Shown here piece after piece: positions 1 to 8,155 of a DNA stretch of 64,000 nt; within the stretch, counting starts at the first letter, position 1; the number at the start of each line of letters is the position of its first letter. The position numbers and the translations under genes are program-made. The DNA is taken from positions 248,001 through 312,000 of the forward strand of contig CAWHBT010000016.1 in assembly GCA_963827595.1 (NCBI GenBank), read 5' to 3'. This DNA is from DATEDA01 sp963827595. GTDB taxonomy: Bacteria; Pseudomonadota; Gammaproteobacteria; Burkholderiales; SG8-39. A model generated the notes under the pieces. It searched no databases. It was not told the DNA's origin and worked only from the letters and a program-made list of their open reading frames with translations.

Positions 1-738
1 CGGACGCTCCCGTTCTGGAAATCGATCCTCGCCGTGGCGATCGCCGTGGTCGCACTAACGCTCGCGTGGCGCTATACGCCGCTCGCCGAGATCGTCACGC
101 CGGAGAACGTGATCGACTGGACGCGGAGCTTCGCCGGTCAGTGGTGGGCAGCGCCGCTCCTCGTGCTCGCCTATACGCCAGCATCGGTGACCATGTTTCC
201 CCGGCCGCTCATCACGCTCGCCGCCGTCGTTGCGTTCGGGCCGTGGCTCGGCTTCGCTTACGCGATGACCGGGATCCTGATCGCCGCGCTCGCCGGCTAC
301 TACGTGGGACGGCTCGCCGACCGCAACACCGTCCGGCGCATCGCCGGGCGCAGGCTCAATCGCCTGACTGGCGCGCTCCGCGAGCGCGGTCTGCTGGCCA
401 TGACCGCGGTGCGGCTCGTGCCGCTCGCGCCGTTCATCGTCGAGAGCGTCGTTGCCGGCGCCATCCGCATCAAGCCGTGGCACCTCCTCCTCGGCACGTT
501 TTTCGGGATGCTTCCCGGGACGCTTACGGCGACGGTGTTCGGCGATCAGATCGAGGCGGCGCTGCAGGATCCGTCGCAGATCAACTACTGGCTCGTCGGC
601 GGGGTGGTCGCGCTCCTCATCGGCGCCACGCTCGTCGTGCGCCGGTGGCTCGGTAGGATGGAACGGGATGCGACGAGCGAGGCGCACACGGCCCGTTCGG
701 GCGAGTCCGCGGCACGTAACACTTGCCGGGCGGCGTAG
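1..738 (+). CDS. VTT-domain (TVP38/TMEM64/DedA-like) membrane protein, 5' end outside window
   Basis: This is an integral membrane protein of the SNARE-associated/VTT family, whose members are linked to membrane lipid or ion homeostasis. The visible part has about five hydrophobic segments and the family hallmark in the middle: FPRPLITLAAVVAFGPWLGF, then a glycine-rich stretch (GILIAALAGYYVGRLA), then the LVPLAPFIVESVVAGA and GTFFGMLPGTLTATVFG segments. A GTG at 34 could serve as start, but the frame stays open to base 1 (RTLPFWKSILA precedes it). The protein therefore probably begins upstream, possibly as the C-terminal half of a phospholipase D-VTT fusion, an arrangement known for this family. 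The C-terminus is a charged tail. The family is clear; the substrate is unknown. Confidence 0.8.
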   Translation, partial: RTLPFWKSILAVAIAVVALTLAWRYTPLAEIVTPENVIDWTRSFAGQWWAAPLLVLAYTPASVTMFPRPLITLAAVVAFGPWLGFAYAMTGILIAALAGYYVGRLADRNTVRRIAGRRLNRLTGALRERGLLAMTAVRLVPLAPFIVESVVAGAIRIKPWHLLLGTFFGMLPGTLTATVFGDQIEAALQDPSQINYWLVGGVVALLIGATLVVRRWLGRMERDATSEAHTARSGESAARNTCRAA

Positions 739-760
739 AGGTTTCCTAGCGATCCGGCGT

Positions 761-967
761 TCAGGCGCGCGGGAACAGGTGGGCGATATTGCGCGTCGGA
801 ACAGGCAGGCGCTCCTGCTCGAGATGCCGGAGGATGCGCGCCTCGTGTTCGCGTGCCCAACCGAGCCAGTGGTCGTCCCAGCAGGATCGGCACACACTGA
901 ACCGATAGCGCGGGATCTCGCGTTCGGCAGGTCTACTCTCGCAGATAAAGCAGGGCTTCTCCGACAT
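761..967 (-). CDS. small Cys-rich protein with paired CxxC motifs
   Basis: A 68-residue protein that I do not recognise as a named family. It starts MSEKPCFICESRPAER and has a second pair in SVCRSCWDDHWLGW. Four cysteines arranged as CxxC-N16-CxxC would make a small zinc-ribbon-like knuckle. The second half is a charged helix ending in NIAHLFPRA. The start at 967 is chosen because the zinc-binding half begins there; an upstream extension to 1033 is possible but has only low-complexity Arg/Ala codons. It is followed on the same strand by no close partner, and a second small protein is encoded just upstream (1073-1285). Role unknown; a cytoplasmic zinc-binding protein is an inference. Confidence 0.6.
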   Translation of the reverse strand: MSEKPCFICESRPAEREIPRYRFSVCRSCWDDHWLGWAREHEARILRHLEQERLPVPTRNIAHLFPRA

Positions 968-1072
968 GTGGGGTCGCCCCGACGTCGTCGCTCGCGAGCG
1001 CCCCGGAGCGGCGCTGGCGCGCGCGGCCCGCACGCCCCGGCAGCGCCGGAGCGTGCCGGACCGGTTCGCGCT

Positions 1073-1285
1073 TCACCGGTCGGCGATGTGGCCGTCGCCG
1101 AGCGACGCCGTCAGCGCCGCAGCCAGCGCGGCATCCCCGCTGACCAGCGCCTTCCATGGCAGTTCGTACCCTTTGCGCTTGCCCTTCGGCGTCAGCCGGA
1201 GCCCACCCGGCGTGATCGTCAACGTGTAAGGCTGCCCCTCGACCTCCAGCTCGCGCTTCAGCGATCCGGTCAGTTTGGTGGTCAT
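1073..1285 (-). CDS. small conserved-looking protein of unknown function
   Basis: A 70-residue protein beginning MTTKLTGSLKRELEVEGQPY. Alternating polar and hydrophobic residues (PYTLTITPGGLRLTPKGKRK) suggest a small beta-rich fold, followed by a helical C-terminal half (ALVSGDAALAAALTASLGDG). There is no signal peptide or membrane segment. It sits 33 bp from the CBS-domain gene on the same strand, so the two may be co-transcribed. I do not recognise a function. Confidence rests on length, a plausible start and coherent amino-acid composition compared with the overlapping frames. Confidence 0.6.
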   Translation of the reverse strand: MTTKLTGSLKRELEVEGQPYTLTITPGGLRLTPKGKRKGYELPWKALVSGDAALAAALTASLGDGHIADR

Positions 1286-1318
1286 GATGGCGATCCAGTT
1301 GTGCGGGCGCCGGCGACT

Positions 1319-1741
1319 TCAGCGGCCACCGGACGGCTCCGAGATTCCGGACACCGCTTCGCCCACGACCAGCGGTTCCTCACCAGCCGCGATGTCGGCG
1401 ATCGCGAGGATCCCCACCAGCCGCTTGTCCCGGTTCACGACCGGAAGCCGCCGCACCTGGATATCGGCCATGTTGCCGGCCACGTTGTCGATGTCGTCGT
1501 CGTCGAAGCAGTACTTCACGTCCTCGGTCATCACGTCGCGGATCCGGGTCTCGGGTGGCTTGCCGCGCGCCACGGCACGGATCGCGATGTCGCGATCGGT
1601 GATCATCCCGACCAGCCGGTCGTGCTCCCCGACCGGCAGCACCCCGGCGTCGAGCTCGGCCATCATCCGGGCGGCGTCGCGGATGGTCTGGTCGGGGCTG
1701 GCGACGTGCACGTCGCGCGTCATCACTTCACTGACTTTCAT
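1319..1741 (-). CDS. CBS-pair domain protein
   Basis: A 140-residue stand-alone pair of CBS motifs, the type that binds adenosyl ligands (AMP, ATP, SAM) and senses energy state. The first repeat starts MKVSEVMTRDVHVASPDQTI and contains LVGMITDRDIAIRAVARG; the second runs through VRRLPVVNRDKRLVGILAIA. The start at 1741 is set by a near-perfect AGGAGG six bases upstream, which rules out the much longer open frame to 2017. No partner domain is fused. Proteins of this shape often act as stress-related or regulatory subunits, but nothing here shows the target. Confidence 0.9.
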   Translation of the reverse strand: MKVSEVMTRDVHVASPDQTIRDAARMMAELDAGVLPVGEHDRLVGMITDRDIAIRAVARGKPPETRIRDVMTEDVKYCFDDDDIDNVAGNMADIQVRRLPVVNRDKRLVGILAIADIAAGEEPLVVGEAVSGISEPSGGR

Positions 1742-1847
1742 GGCAGTCCTCCTGTCGACGGTCGAAGAGGGCGAGCGCGAGGGCTCGGGTCGCCGGGATG
1801 CAAGTTTCGTGCCCAGGTGCCGCTGAACGCCGGCAAGGCCGACACGC

Positions 1848-2429
1848 TTACAGCATGCGCCGCGACGAGCGGCGCACCAGCTCCTCCCACAGACCGTCCG
1901 TCGTCTTGCGGAAGACGAGCCCGGCATCGTGGTCGAGGACGTACCAGAAGCCGCGCTGCAACTCGCTTTCGAGCTCGCCCGGTTCCCAGACGACCAGGCC
2001 GGCGTAGAACCGCGCATCGCTGCGGTTCTGCTCGATGACGCGATCGGCGGTCGTAGCGTCCATCACGAGAAACATGTCCTTCGCCAGCGCGACGGCGCGG
2101 CCGCCGGGGCTCTCGGTGCGGCGCACGATCACGAACAGCGAGTCGACATGCAGCGGTCCACCGAGAAACAGCGGGTCGGTCACCTTCTGCGACGGTGGAT
2201 GTCCCGGGAAGACGTCCCCGAGCGTGACCCGCGTCGGGCGGTTGACGATGAAGCCGATGTGGCGCCCGCCGCGGACCGGGCGCGCGAAGAGCACCGTGTT
2301 GCGATAGAACTCGCCCATCTCGGGTTTAGCCACCAGGACCACCGGTGACTGGTAGACGTCGGCCGCATGCGCGCCGAGCGCCACCAACAGACCGGACGCG
2401 AGGGCGAGGCAGAATTGACGAAGGCTCAT
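1848..2429 (-). CDS. YqgE/AlgH-family protein with an N-terminal signal peptide
   Basis: A 193-residue member of the UPF0301 (AlgH/YqgE) family. Family features are the early SPVVLVAKPEMGEFYRNTV, the GFIVNRPTRVTLGDVF segment, LFLGGPLHVDSLFVI, and a late FYAGLVVWEPGELESELQRG. Unusually, the mature domain is preceded by a typical Sec signal peptide (MSLRQFCLALASGLLVALG then AHA before ADVY), so the protein should be periplasmic, whereas most described members are cytoplasmic. An AGGAGAG sequence precedes the ATG at 2429. Molecular function of the family is unsettled. Neighbours (CBS protein downstream, DUF421 protein divergent) give no clear clue. Confidence 0.85.
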   Translation of the reverse strand: MSLRQFCLALASGLLVALGAHAADVYQSPVVLVAKPEMGEFYRNTVLFARPVRGGRHIGFIVNRPTRVTLGDVFPGHPPSQKVTDPLFLGGPLHVDSLFVIVRRTESPGGRAVALAKDMFLVMDATTADRVIEQNRSDARFYAGLVVWEPGELESELQRGFWYVLDHDAGLVFRKTTDGLWEELVRRSSRRML

Positions 2430-2610
2430 CGAGATCTCTCCTGCAAGCGCGACGGTCCGACCGCGGTTACCGCGAGTCCCGCAACCGTGCTTGCACCCGT
2501 TCCAGCAAGGGGCGCTCCCGGTAGGCGCCGCGCCACGCGAGCGGGCACACCGGTTGCATGCTCGAAGAGGTGGTCCGCGCCGGCGCGGAAACGGGCGTGG
2601 ATTTTTGACA

Positions 2611-3105
2611 ATGACAGTCGATTGGCAAACGCTTTTTGCGTTCAGCATGTCGCCGCTCGAGCTGATCGTGCGGGGCAGCGCCGTCTACTGGTTCCTGTTC
2701 CTCGTCTTTCGCGTCGTGATCCGCCGCGAGGTCGGTGCGATCGGCGTTGCCGACGTGCTGCTGCTGGTGCTCGTCGCGGATGCCGCCTCCAACGCCATGC
2801 AGGGGCAGTACCGCTCGGTGAGCGACGGCATGGTGCTCGTGTCGACGATCATCGGGTGGAGCATCGCGATCGACTGGGTCGCGTTCCGTTTTCCGGCGGC
2901 GCGGCGCGTGCTCGAGCCGCGCGTCCTGCCCCTCATCCGCGACGGGCGCCTTCTGCACCGCAATCTGCGTCGTGAGTTCGTGACGGTCGAGGAGCTGGAA
3001 GGCAAGCTCCGCCAGCACGGCATCCAGGACGTCGCCGAGGTGCAGGCGGCCTATCTGGAGAGCGACGGCAAGATCAGCGTGCTCGCGCGGCGGCGGCGAT
3101 CGTGA
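2611..3105 (+). CDS. DUF421 (YetF-like) membrane protein
   Basis: A 164-residue protein with three N-terminal hydrophobic segments (ELIVRGSAVYWFLFLVFRVV; GVADVLLLVLVADAASNAM; MVLVSTIIGWSIAIDWVAF) and a cytoplasmic C-terminal domain typical of DUF421: LEPRVLPLIRDGRLLHRNL, then REFVTVEELEGKLRQHGI and VAEVQAAYLESDGKISVL. Function of the family is unknown; some members are implicated in sporulation or stress in Bacillus. The ATG at 2611 gives a normal length. The gene is divergent from the AlgH-like gene, with about 180 bp between the two starts. Confidence 0.85.
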   Translation: MTVDWQTLFAFSMSPLELIVRGSAVYWFLFLVFRVVIRREVGAIGVADVLLLVLVADAASNAMQGQYRSVSDGMVLVSTIIGWSIAIDWVAFRFPAARRVLEPRVLPLIRDGRLLHRNLRREFVTVEELEGKLRQHGIQDVAEVQAAYLESDGKISVLARRRRS

Positions 3106-3285
3106 TGGCCTTCGGCGACGCGCTGCGGTAAGTCTTGCAATGTCCGGCAAGAGTTGCCCGGTGACCGGCCGCCAGGCTCGCCGGGAACCCCGCCTAGGCG
3201 TCGCACCGCGGGACGAGCCCCGAGGCACGCGGTTTGCGGCACCAGCAGTGCGCAATTTCGCGTGTCTTTTCAAGGCGACTCAACC

Positions 3286-3816
3286 ATGAAGCGTTTCTCA
3301 CTCCTGATGAGTGCATCGGCGGTTGCCGCGGCGCTTGCGACACCCGCGTTCGCACAGACCAGCACCAACCCGAGCAACTCGCCGCGTCCCTCGGAACGCA
3401 GCGCGACCGACGGCCGTGCCGGCGGCACGGGTCCGCTGGCGACCCCGCCGGCGAACGACCCGACTGCGGTGCAGCGCCCGGGCGGCCCCACGGCGCAACC
3501 CGCGACGCCCGCGGACCAGATGGCCAAACCGGAGCGTCCGACCGGAAGCGCGATCGATCACAGCCGCACCGACGGTCGGTCCGGCGGGACAGGCCCCTTG
3601 TCCAACGAGCCGACGCCGCGACACGACGCGAGCACCGTTCGCGAGGTCCAGCAGGCGTTGCAAGGGAAGGGCTTCGACGTCGGACCCATCGACGGTGTCA
3701 TAGGGCCGCGCACGCAGGCCGCGTTGCGCGAGTTTCAGCAGCAGCACGGCCTGAAGGGCTCCGGGCGCCTGGATCGGGAGACGCTCTCGCAACTCAACGT
3801 CCGGACCGGCGGCTAG
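3286..3816 (+). CDS. secreted protein with a C-terminal peptidoglycan-binding domain
   Basis: A 176-residue exported protein. Residues 1-23 are a Sec signal peptide ending ATPAFAQ. The middle (about 25-110) is low-complexity Pro/Thr/Gly sequence containing two copies of a short repeat, ATDGRAGGTGPL and RTDGRSGGTGPL, about 50 residues apart. The C-terminal 60 residues form a PG_binding_1 domain (VREVQQALQGKGFDVGPIDG, then GPRTQAALREFQQQHGL). It probably tethers itself to the cell wall; there is no catalytic domain. The ATG at 3286 directly starts the signal peptide. A lipoprotein gene follows 77 bp downstream on the same strand. Confidence 0.85.
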   Translation: MKRFSLLMSASAVAAALATPAFAQTSTNPSNSPRPSERSATDGRAGGTGPLATPPANDPTAVQRPGGPTAQPATPADQMAKPERPTGSAIDHSRTDGRSGGTGPLSNEPTPRHDASTVREVQQALQGKGFDVGPIDGVIGPRTQAALREFQQQHGLKGSGRLDRETLSQLNVRTGG

Positions 3817-3893
3817 CGCCCGGACTCTCGGGGCGGCGGAGGAGTAACCCTCCGCCGCCTGCTAGCGCGCCCTCCCGCTGTGCGGTGCTGGTG

Positions 3894-4763
3894 ATGCTGA
3901 CCGCTCGCTCCCTCCGCCCCGCTCTCCTCCTGCTGAGCCTCGTCCTCGCGGCGTGCGGCGGGGCGACGCGGGTTGCTTACGACAACGCCGACGTGGCGGC
4001 GCTGGTGATAGGCAACCGGTACCTCGACCTCGAGGGGGAGCAGTGGCGGCATGCGCGCGCCGTCATCGATCGCTTCCACGCGTGGCATCGCCGCGCCGAG
4101 CTCTCCCGCTACGCCGCGCTGCTCCAGGGCGCAACCGGTCGCGTCAAGCGGGGACTCACCCGCGACGACGTGGAGTGGGGAATCGAAAGCCTGCGCGCGC
4201 GCTACGCCGTCCTCGTCGACGGCGCCGTCCGCGAGAGCGCGCCGTTGCTCGCGCGGCTCGACGCGGACAACGTCGCGGCGCTCGAGCGACACTTCGCGGC
4301 GGAGGACCGCAAGCGCGTTCGCGAGCGGCTGTCGGGCGACCCGGCGACGCGGGAGCGCGACCGCGTCGCCGCCATCCTGAGGCGGCTCGAGGACTGGACC
4401 GGTCCGCTTGCCGAGGCGCAGGCGGAGCCGGTGCGGCGGTTCGTGCGGGCGACCGCCGACTATCCGCAGCATGCGCACGAGACCCGCGTGCGCAAGCAGC
4501 GCGAACTCGTGCAGCTTCTGGGCCGAAACATTCGGGCGGCGAACGGGGCTTCGCCGGAGGAGCTCCGGTCGTTCCTGCTCGCGTGGGAATCGGAGCGCAG
4601 CGCGCAGCAGCGCAGCCATCGGGAGAGGTTCATCGAGCTGATTCTCGAGCTCGACCGAACCCTCAGCGCGAGCCAGCGCGCGCACGCCGTCGCGCGGCTG
4701 GAGCGGTATGCCGAGGACCTCCAGGTCCTGGCGCGCCGCGCTGATCCGCCCTACGGCGGGTGA
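3894..4763 (+). CDS. DUF6279-like outer-membrane-type lipoprotein
   Basis: A 289-residue predicted lipoprotein. The signal peptide MLTARSLRPALLLLSLVLAA ends in a lipobox (LAA-C, Cys21). After GGATRVAYDNADVAALVIG the protein is almost entirely helical and charged, with segments such as EQWRHARAVIDRFHAWHRR and RFIELILELDRTLSASQR. This matches the pattern of the DUF6279 lipoprotein family common in Gamma- and Betaproteobacteria, whose function is unknown. The ATG at 3894 is chosen because it begins the lipoprotein signal; upstream codons in the frame overlap the previous gene. Family assignment is from pattern memory and is moderately certain. Confidence 0.8.
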   Translation: MLTARSLRPALLLLSLVLAACGGATRVAYDNADVAALVIGNRYLDLEGEQWRHARAVIDRFHAWHRRAELSRYAALLQGATGRVKRGLTRDDVEWGIESLRARYAVLVDGAVRESAPLLARLDADNVAALERHFAAEDRKRVRERLSGDPATRERDRVAAILRRLEDWTGPLAEAQAEPVRRFVRATADYPQHAHETRVRKQRELVQLLGRNIRAANGASPEELRSFLLAWESERSAQQRSHRERFIELILELDRTLSASQRAHAVARLERYAEDLQVLARRADPPYGG

Positions 4764-4789
4764 GCAGGAGACCCGTCTACGTCTGAGAG

Positions 4790-5266
4790 CTATTTCTTCG
4801 GCGGCGGGTCGCGGCGGTCCTTCGCCTCGACCGTGCCGCTCAGCTTCTGGTACACGCCGAGGCCGACCATCACCACGACCGCGGTCAGGACGAGCAGCGC
4901 CGCCCGCAGAAGCGTCTCGAAGCTCTCCTCCGCGACGCGCGAGATCTGCACCACGCCCTCCAGCGCTACCGCGATGCAGATGATCACCATGAAGCGCGTG
5001 AGGCTCTGGCGCGCCTCGACGGCCGAGCGCAGCTCGCGCTCGCGCACCACTTCTTCCTCGAACAGGTACTTGCCGACGTCGACGGAGGCCATCGCGATGA
5101 CGATGAGCCCGACCGCGTTGAGGAGTGCGTCGAGCGGGTTCTCACGGTTGATCACGCTCTCGGCCGCGATCCAGAACGCCGCGACGATCAGCAGCAGCGC
5201 GATCAGGATGAACGCGCCGCTGATGACGAGGTAGAGCGCGTTCGAGAAGTGGGAGAAGCGCAGCAT
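4790..5266 (-). CDS. four-helix integral membrane protein of unknown function
   Basis: A 158-residue protein with four predicted membrane helices: ALYLVISGAFILIALLLIVA, LLNAVGLIVIAMASVDVGKY, FMVIICIAVALEGVVQIS and LLRAALLVLTAVVVMVGLGV. A charged linker (FEEEVVRERELRSAVEARQS) lies between helices 2 and 3, and a Lys/Arg/Pro-rich tail ends the protein. I do not recognise the family. The start MLRFSHFSN at 5266 gives a compact membrane protein; a 13-residue extension to 5305 is possible. It lies downstream of the sugar-dehydrogenase-like gene on the same strand, 75 bp apart, so co-transcription is plausible. Confidence 0.75.
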   Translation of the reverse strand: MLRFSHFSNALYLVISGAFILIALLLIVAAFWIAAESVINRENPLDALLNAVGLIVIAMASVDVGKYLFEEEVVRERELRSAVEARQSLTRFMVIICIAVALEGVVQISRVAEESFETLLRAALLVLTAVVVMVGLGVYQKLSGTVEAKDRRDPPPKK

Positions 5267-5341
5267 CGGCGAACGACCGGAGCATGAAGCGTGCCAATCG
5301 GACACCGCGCCCGCGCGGAAGTCCGCCGGCCGGCGGGGACC

Positions 5342-6658
5342 CTATTTCCCGGGTGCTGCGGGAGTGACGCGCCAGATCACGTTGCCGACGTCGTCGGCGA
5401 CCAGCAGCGCGCCGGCGCGGTCGACGGCGACGCCGACCGGGCGGCCGAGCGCATTGCCGTCGGCGTCGACGAAGCCGGTGAGGACATCCTCCTTGATGCC
5501 GACGGGTCGGCCACCCTCGAACTTCACGAAGACGACCTTATAGCCGCTCAGCGGCCGGCGATTCCACGAGCCGTGCTCGCCGATGAAGGCGCCGCCGGCA
5601 TAGCGTTGCGGCAGCAGGCTGCCCTCGTAGAAGGTGAGACCGAGCGGTGCGACGTGGGAACCGAGCGCGTAATCGGGCACGATCGCCTTGCCGACAAGGT
5701 CGGGGCGCGGCGGCTGCACGCGGGTGTCGACGTGGCGCCCGAAATAGCTGTAGGGCCAGCCGTAGAAGCCGCCGTCCTTCACCGCGGTCAGATAGTCGGG
5801 CACGAGGTCGCTGCCGAGCTCGTCGCGCTCGTTCACCACCGTCCAGAGCACCCCGGTCTTCGGCTCCCAGCCGAGCCCGTTCGGGTTGCGCAGGCCCGAG
5901 GCGAAGAGCCGTCGCGTCCCCTTGGCTGGGTCCACCTCGAGGATCGCGGCGCGATCGACCTCGTTCCCCATCCCGTTCTCGGCGACGTTGCTGTTCGAGC
6001 CGACGGTGACGTAGAGCCGGGAACCGTCCCGGTTGGCGATGACGTTCTTGGTCCAGTGATGGTTGATCGGCCCGCCCGGCAGGTCGACGATCTTCGTCCC
6101 GGGTGCGGCGATGCGCGTCGCGCCCGCCGTGTACGGAAAGCGCACGAGCGCATCGGCGTTGGCGACGTAGAAGTCGCCGCCCACCAGCACCATGCCGAAC
6201 GGGGAGTTCAGGTTCTCGAGGAACGGGGTGCGGACCTCCGCCACGCCGTCGCCGTCCGCGTCGCGCAGCAGCGTGATGCGGTTTGCGCTCGGCACTGTGG
6301 CGCCGGCGCGCTTCCTCACCTGCTGCATGGCCCACCCCTTGATGCCTTTGGCGTCCCGCGGGGGACCATTGGTCTCGGCGACCAGCACGTCGCCGTTGGG
6401 CAGCACGTACAGCCAGCGCGGATGATCGAGGCCGTTCGCAAAAGCGTTCACGGCCAAGCCCGCGGCCGGCGTGGGGGTGGCGCCGTCGGGCCACCCCTTG
6501 GCCGGCGCGATGTTGACGGTCGGCAAGACCGTCGTCGTCGGCTCGGGGAGCGTCGGCTGCGGCCCGACGTCGGCGTGGGGCGGCAGTTGCGAGCGCTCGC
6601 AGCCGATAAGGCCGAGGAGCGAGAGGCCGACCAGAGTGGGGATGAGATGGGTTCGCAT
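5342..6658 (-). CDS. PQQ-type glucose/sorbosone dehydrogenase-like lipoprotein
   Basis: A 438-residue beta-propeller protein of the GSDH family (soluble glucose or L-sorbosone dehydrogenases, usually PQQ-dependent, periplasmic). The N-terminus is a lipoprotein signal (MRTHLIPTLVGLSLLGLIG then Cys20). Family blocks follow: GLDHPRWLYVLPNGDVLVAE, LENLNSPFGMVLVGGDFYVA, GSRLYVTVGSNSNVAENG, FASGLRNPNGLGWEP, DGGFYGWPYSYFG and AFIGEHGSWNRRPLSGYKV. The ATG at 6658 begins the lipoprotein signal; a longer frame to 6787 lacks one. The actual substrate cannot be told from sequence. No quinone biosynthesis genes are in the window. Confidence 0.88.
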   Translation of the reverse strand: MRTHLIPTLVGLSLLGLIGCERSQLPPHADVGPQPTLPEPTTTVLPTVNIAPAKGWPDGATPTPAAGLAVNAFANGLDHPRWLYVLPNGDVLVAETNGPPRDAKGIKGWAMQQVRKRAGATVPSANRITLLRDADGDGVAEVRTPFLENLNSPFGMVLVGGDFYVANADALVRFPYTAGATRIAAPGTKIVDLPGGPINHHWTKNVIANRDGSRLYVTVGSNSNVAENGMGNEVDRAAILEVDPAKGTRRLFASGLRNPNGLGWEPKTGVLWTVVNERDELGSDLVPDYLTAVKDGGFYGWPYSYFGRHVDTRVQPPRPDLVGKAIVPDYALGSHVAPLGLTFYEGSLLPQRYAGGAFIGEHGSWNRRPLSGYKVVFVKFEGGRPVGIKEDVLTGFVDADGNALGRPVGVAVDRAGALLVADDVGNVIWRVTPAAPGK

Positions 6659-6897
6659 GCCGAGCGCCGCGCAAGGGGCGTGCCCGGGTTCCAGCGGTTG
6701 CGATCCGAGGAGACGAGGCAGCTTGCGCGGTAAGACTTGCACGGCTAGGCAGTTTCTTCCCTGGCGCACCTGAGCGGGGACCGGCACGGCGTTTGCGTGT
6801 CGCTAGGAGAAGTCTGCGAACTGGGCGCGGTGTTGAGCGGCCGGGACGCGCCGAATCCGGAGGCACACGGCTGGCGAGGGCGTTTCAGGAGGCAGCG

Positions 6898-7509
6898 ATG
6901 AGCGACCAGCAAGAGATGAGGCACTTCTCGATGATCCGCGATCTGCACGTCGCGGACTTCCTGACGCTCGCGAACGGCTTCTGCGGCGTGGCCGCGATCT
7001 TCGAAGCCATGAAGTTCCTCGTGGCCGAGCACCCGCGGCACATGCTCGTGGCCGGATGCCTGGTGGCCGCAGCGCTCGCGTTCGACGTGCTCGACGGCAA
7101 GGTCGCCCGCTGGCGGCACTCGGCCTCGGCGATGGGCCGGGAGCTCGACTCGCTCGCCGACGTGATCTCGTTCGGCGTGGCCCCGGCGACGATCGCGTTC
7201 GCCGCCGGGATGAACCGGCCGCTCGACCAGCTCGTCCTGATCTTCTTTGCGCTGTGCGGCCTGAGCCGGCTCGCGCGGTTCAACGTCACCGCCGAGGCGC
7301 TCGCCGGACGCAGCGGCAAGGTCGAGTACTTCGAAGGAACGCCGATCCCGACCAGCGTCGTCCCGCTCGGCCTGACGCTCGCCGCTTTCTACTCCGGCGA
7401 CCTCTACCCGGTCACCGTCGCCGGGCTGGCGTTCCACCTGCCGGTGCTGCTGTTCCTCGCCTCCGGCTGTCTGATGATCAGCAAGACTTTGCGGATTCCC
7501 AAGCCGTGA
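6898..7509 (+). CDS. pssA: CDP-diacylglycerol--serine O-phosphatidyltransferase (or close CDP-alcohol phosphatidyltransferase)
   Basis: A 203-residue inner-membrane enzyme that would make phosphatidylserine from CDP-diacylglycerol and serine, the first step towards phosphatidylethanolamine. The CDP-alcohol phosphotransferase signature is complete: DVLDGKVARWRHSASAMGRE followed by LDSLAD, giving the DxxDG-xx-AR-x8-G-xxx-D-xxx-D pattern. About six hydrophobic segments surround it. FLTLANGFCGVAAIF near the N-terminus and FEGTPIPTSVVPLGL fit the type II PssA group. AGGAGG lies seven bases before the ATG at 6898. It is divergent from the dehydrogenase gene with a 240-bp gap between starts. Confidence 0.88.
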   Translation: MSDQQEMRHFSMIRDLHVADFLTLANGFCGVAAIFEAMKFLVAEHPRHMLVAGCLVAAALAFDVLDGKVARWRHSASAMGRELDSLADVISFGVAPATIAFAAGMNRPLDQLVLIFFALCGLSRLARFNVTAEALAGRSGKVEYFEGTPIPTSVVPLGLTLAAFYSGDLYPVTVAGLAFHLPVLLFLASGCLMISKTLRIPKP

Positions 7510-7567
7510 TCGCGAGGCGGGCGCGCCAATTGCAAGAACGCATCGTCTCCAAACCGAGCCACTGCCC

Positions 7568-7990
7568 ATGCCACCGGTCGCACTGAGTCTCCTGATGTTC
7601 GCTCTCGTCCTCGTCGCCGTGCCCGCGCACGCGCAGATTTATCGCTGGGTCGACGACCAGGGCGTCGTCAACTACGCGAACAAGCCCCCTGCCGACGGCC
7701 GCCAAGCCGCTCGCGTCGACACGCGGGAGTCGCGCCTGAGCGTCATCCCCATCGTCCAGCGGGTCGTGCGTATCAACGGCGCGCCTACGCTGGCCCAGGT
7801 GCCGGCGGCAGCGGTGGGCTTTCCAGGTGCCGTGGACCGAATGACCGTGTCGAACGTGCAAAGCGCGTTGGACTGGCGAGAACGCTGCTTCGCCGAGCGG
7901 CGGGTGGATTGCACGAACCCCACTGCCGCGACCTACGACTTCGGGACGGCGTACTCGCCGACCTCGCCGTTCACGCCGGCGCCGCGATAG
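7568..7990 (+). CDS. DUF4124 domain periplasmic protein
   Basis: A 140-residue exported protein. The signal peptide is LSLLMFALVLVAVPAHAQ, and is directly followed by the DUF4124 motif IYRWVDDQGVVNYANKPP, a short beta-hairpin found at the mature N-terminus of many betaproteobacterial envelope proteins. The remainder is unremarkable apart from two cysteines near the end (RCFAERRVDCTN) that could form a disulfide. Function unknown. It follows pssA by 58 bp on the same strand. Confidence 0.85.
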   Translation: MPPVALSLLMFALVLVAVPAHAQIYRWVDDQGVVNYANKPPADGRQAARVDTRESRLSVIPIVQRVVRINGAPTLAQVPAAAVGFPGAVDRMTVSNVQSALDWRERCFAERRVDCTNPTAATYDFGTAYSPTSPFTPAPR

Positions 7991-8155
7991 CCGAACCCCG
8001 CATGAAGCGTCCTGCGCAGCCCGAAGAGCTTTCGCCGGCCCACGTCGTCCTGGCCGCGCCCGTGTGCGCCGGCTACATCACCGGCATCGTGCGGCCGGTC
8101 ACCGGCAGCGTCGGGGCGATCTGAGGCGCCTTCCGGTCACTTCTGCCGCTGCGAC

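Noticed and set aside
8002..8124. Possible 40-residue gene after the DUF4124 protein
   Set aside because: Short, with no ribosome site or recognisable pattern, and it lies in a convergent gap; not enough support.
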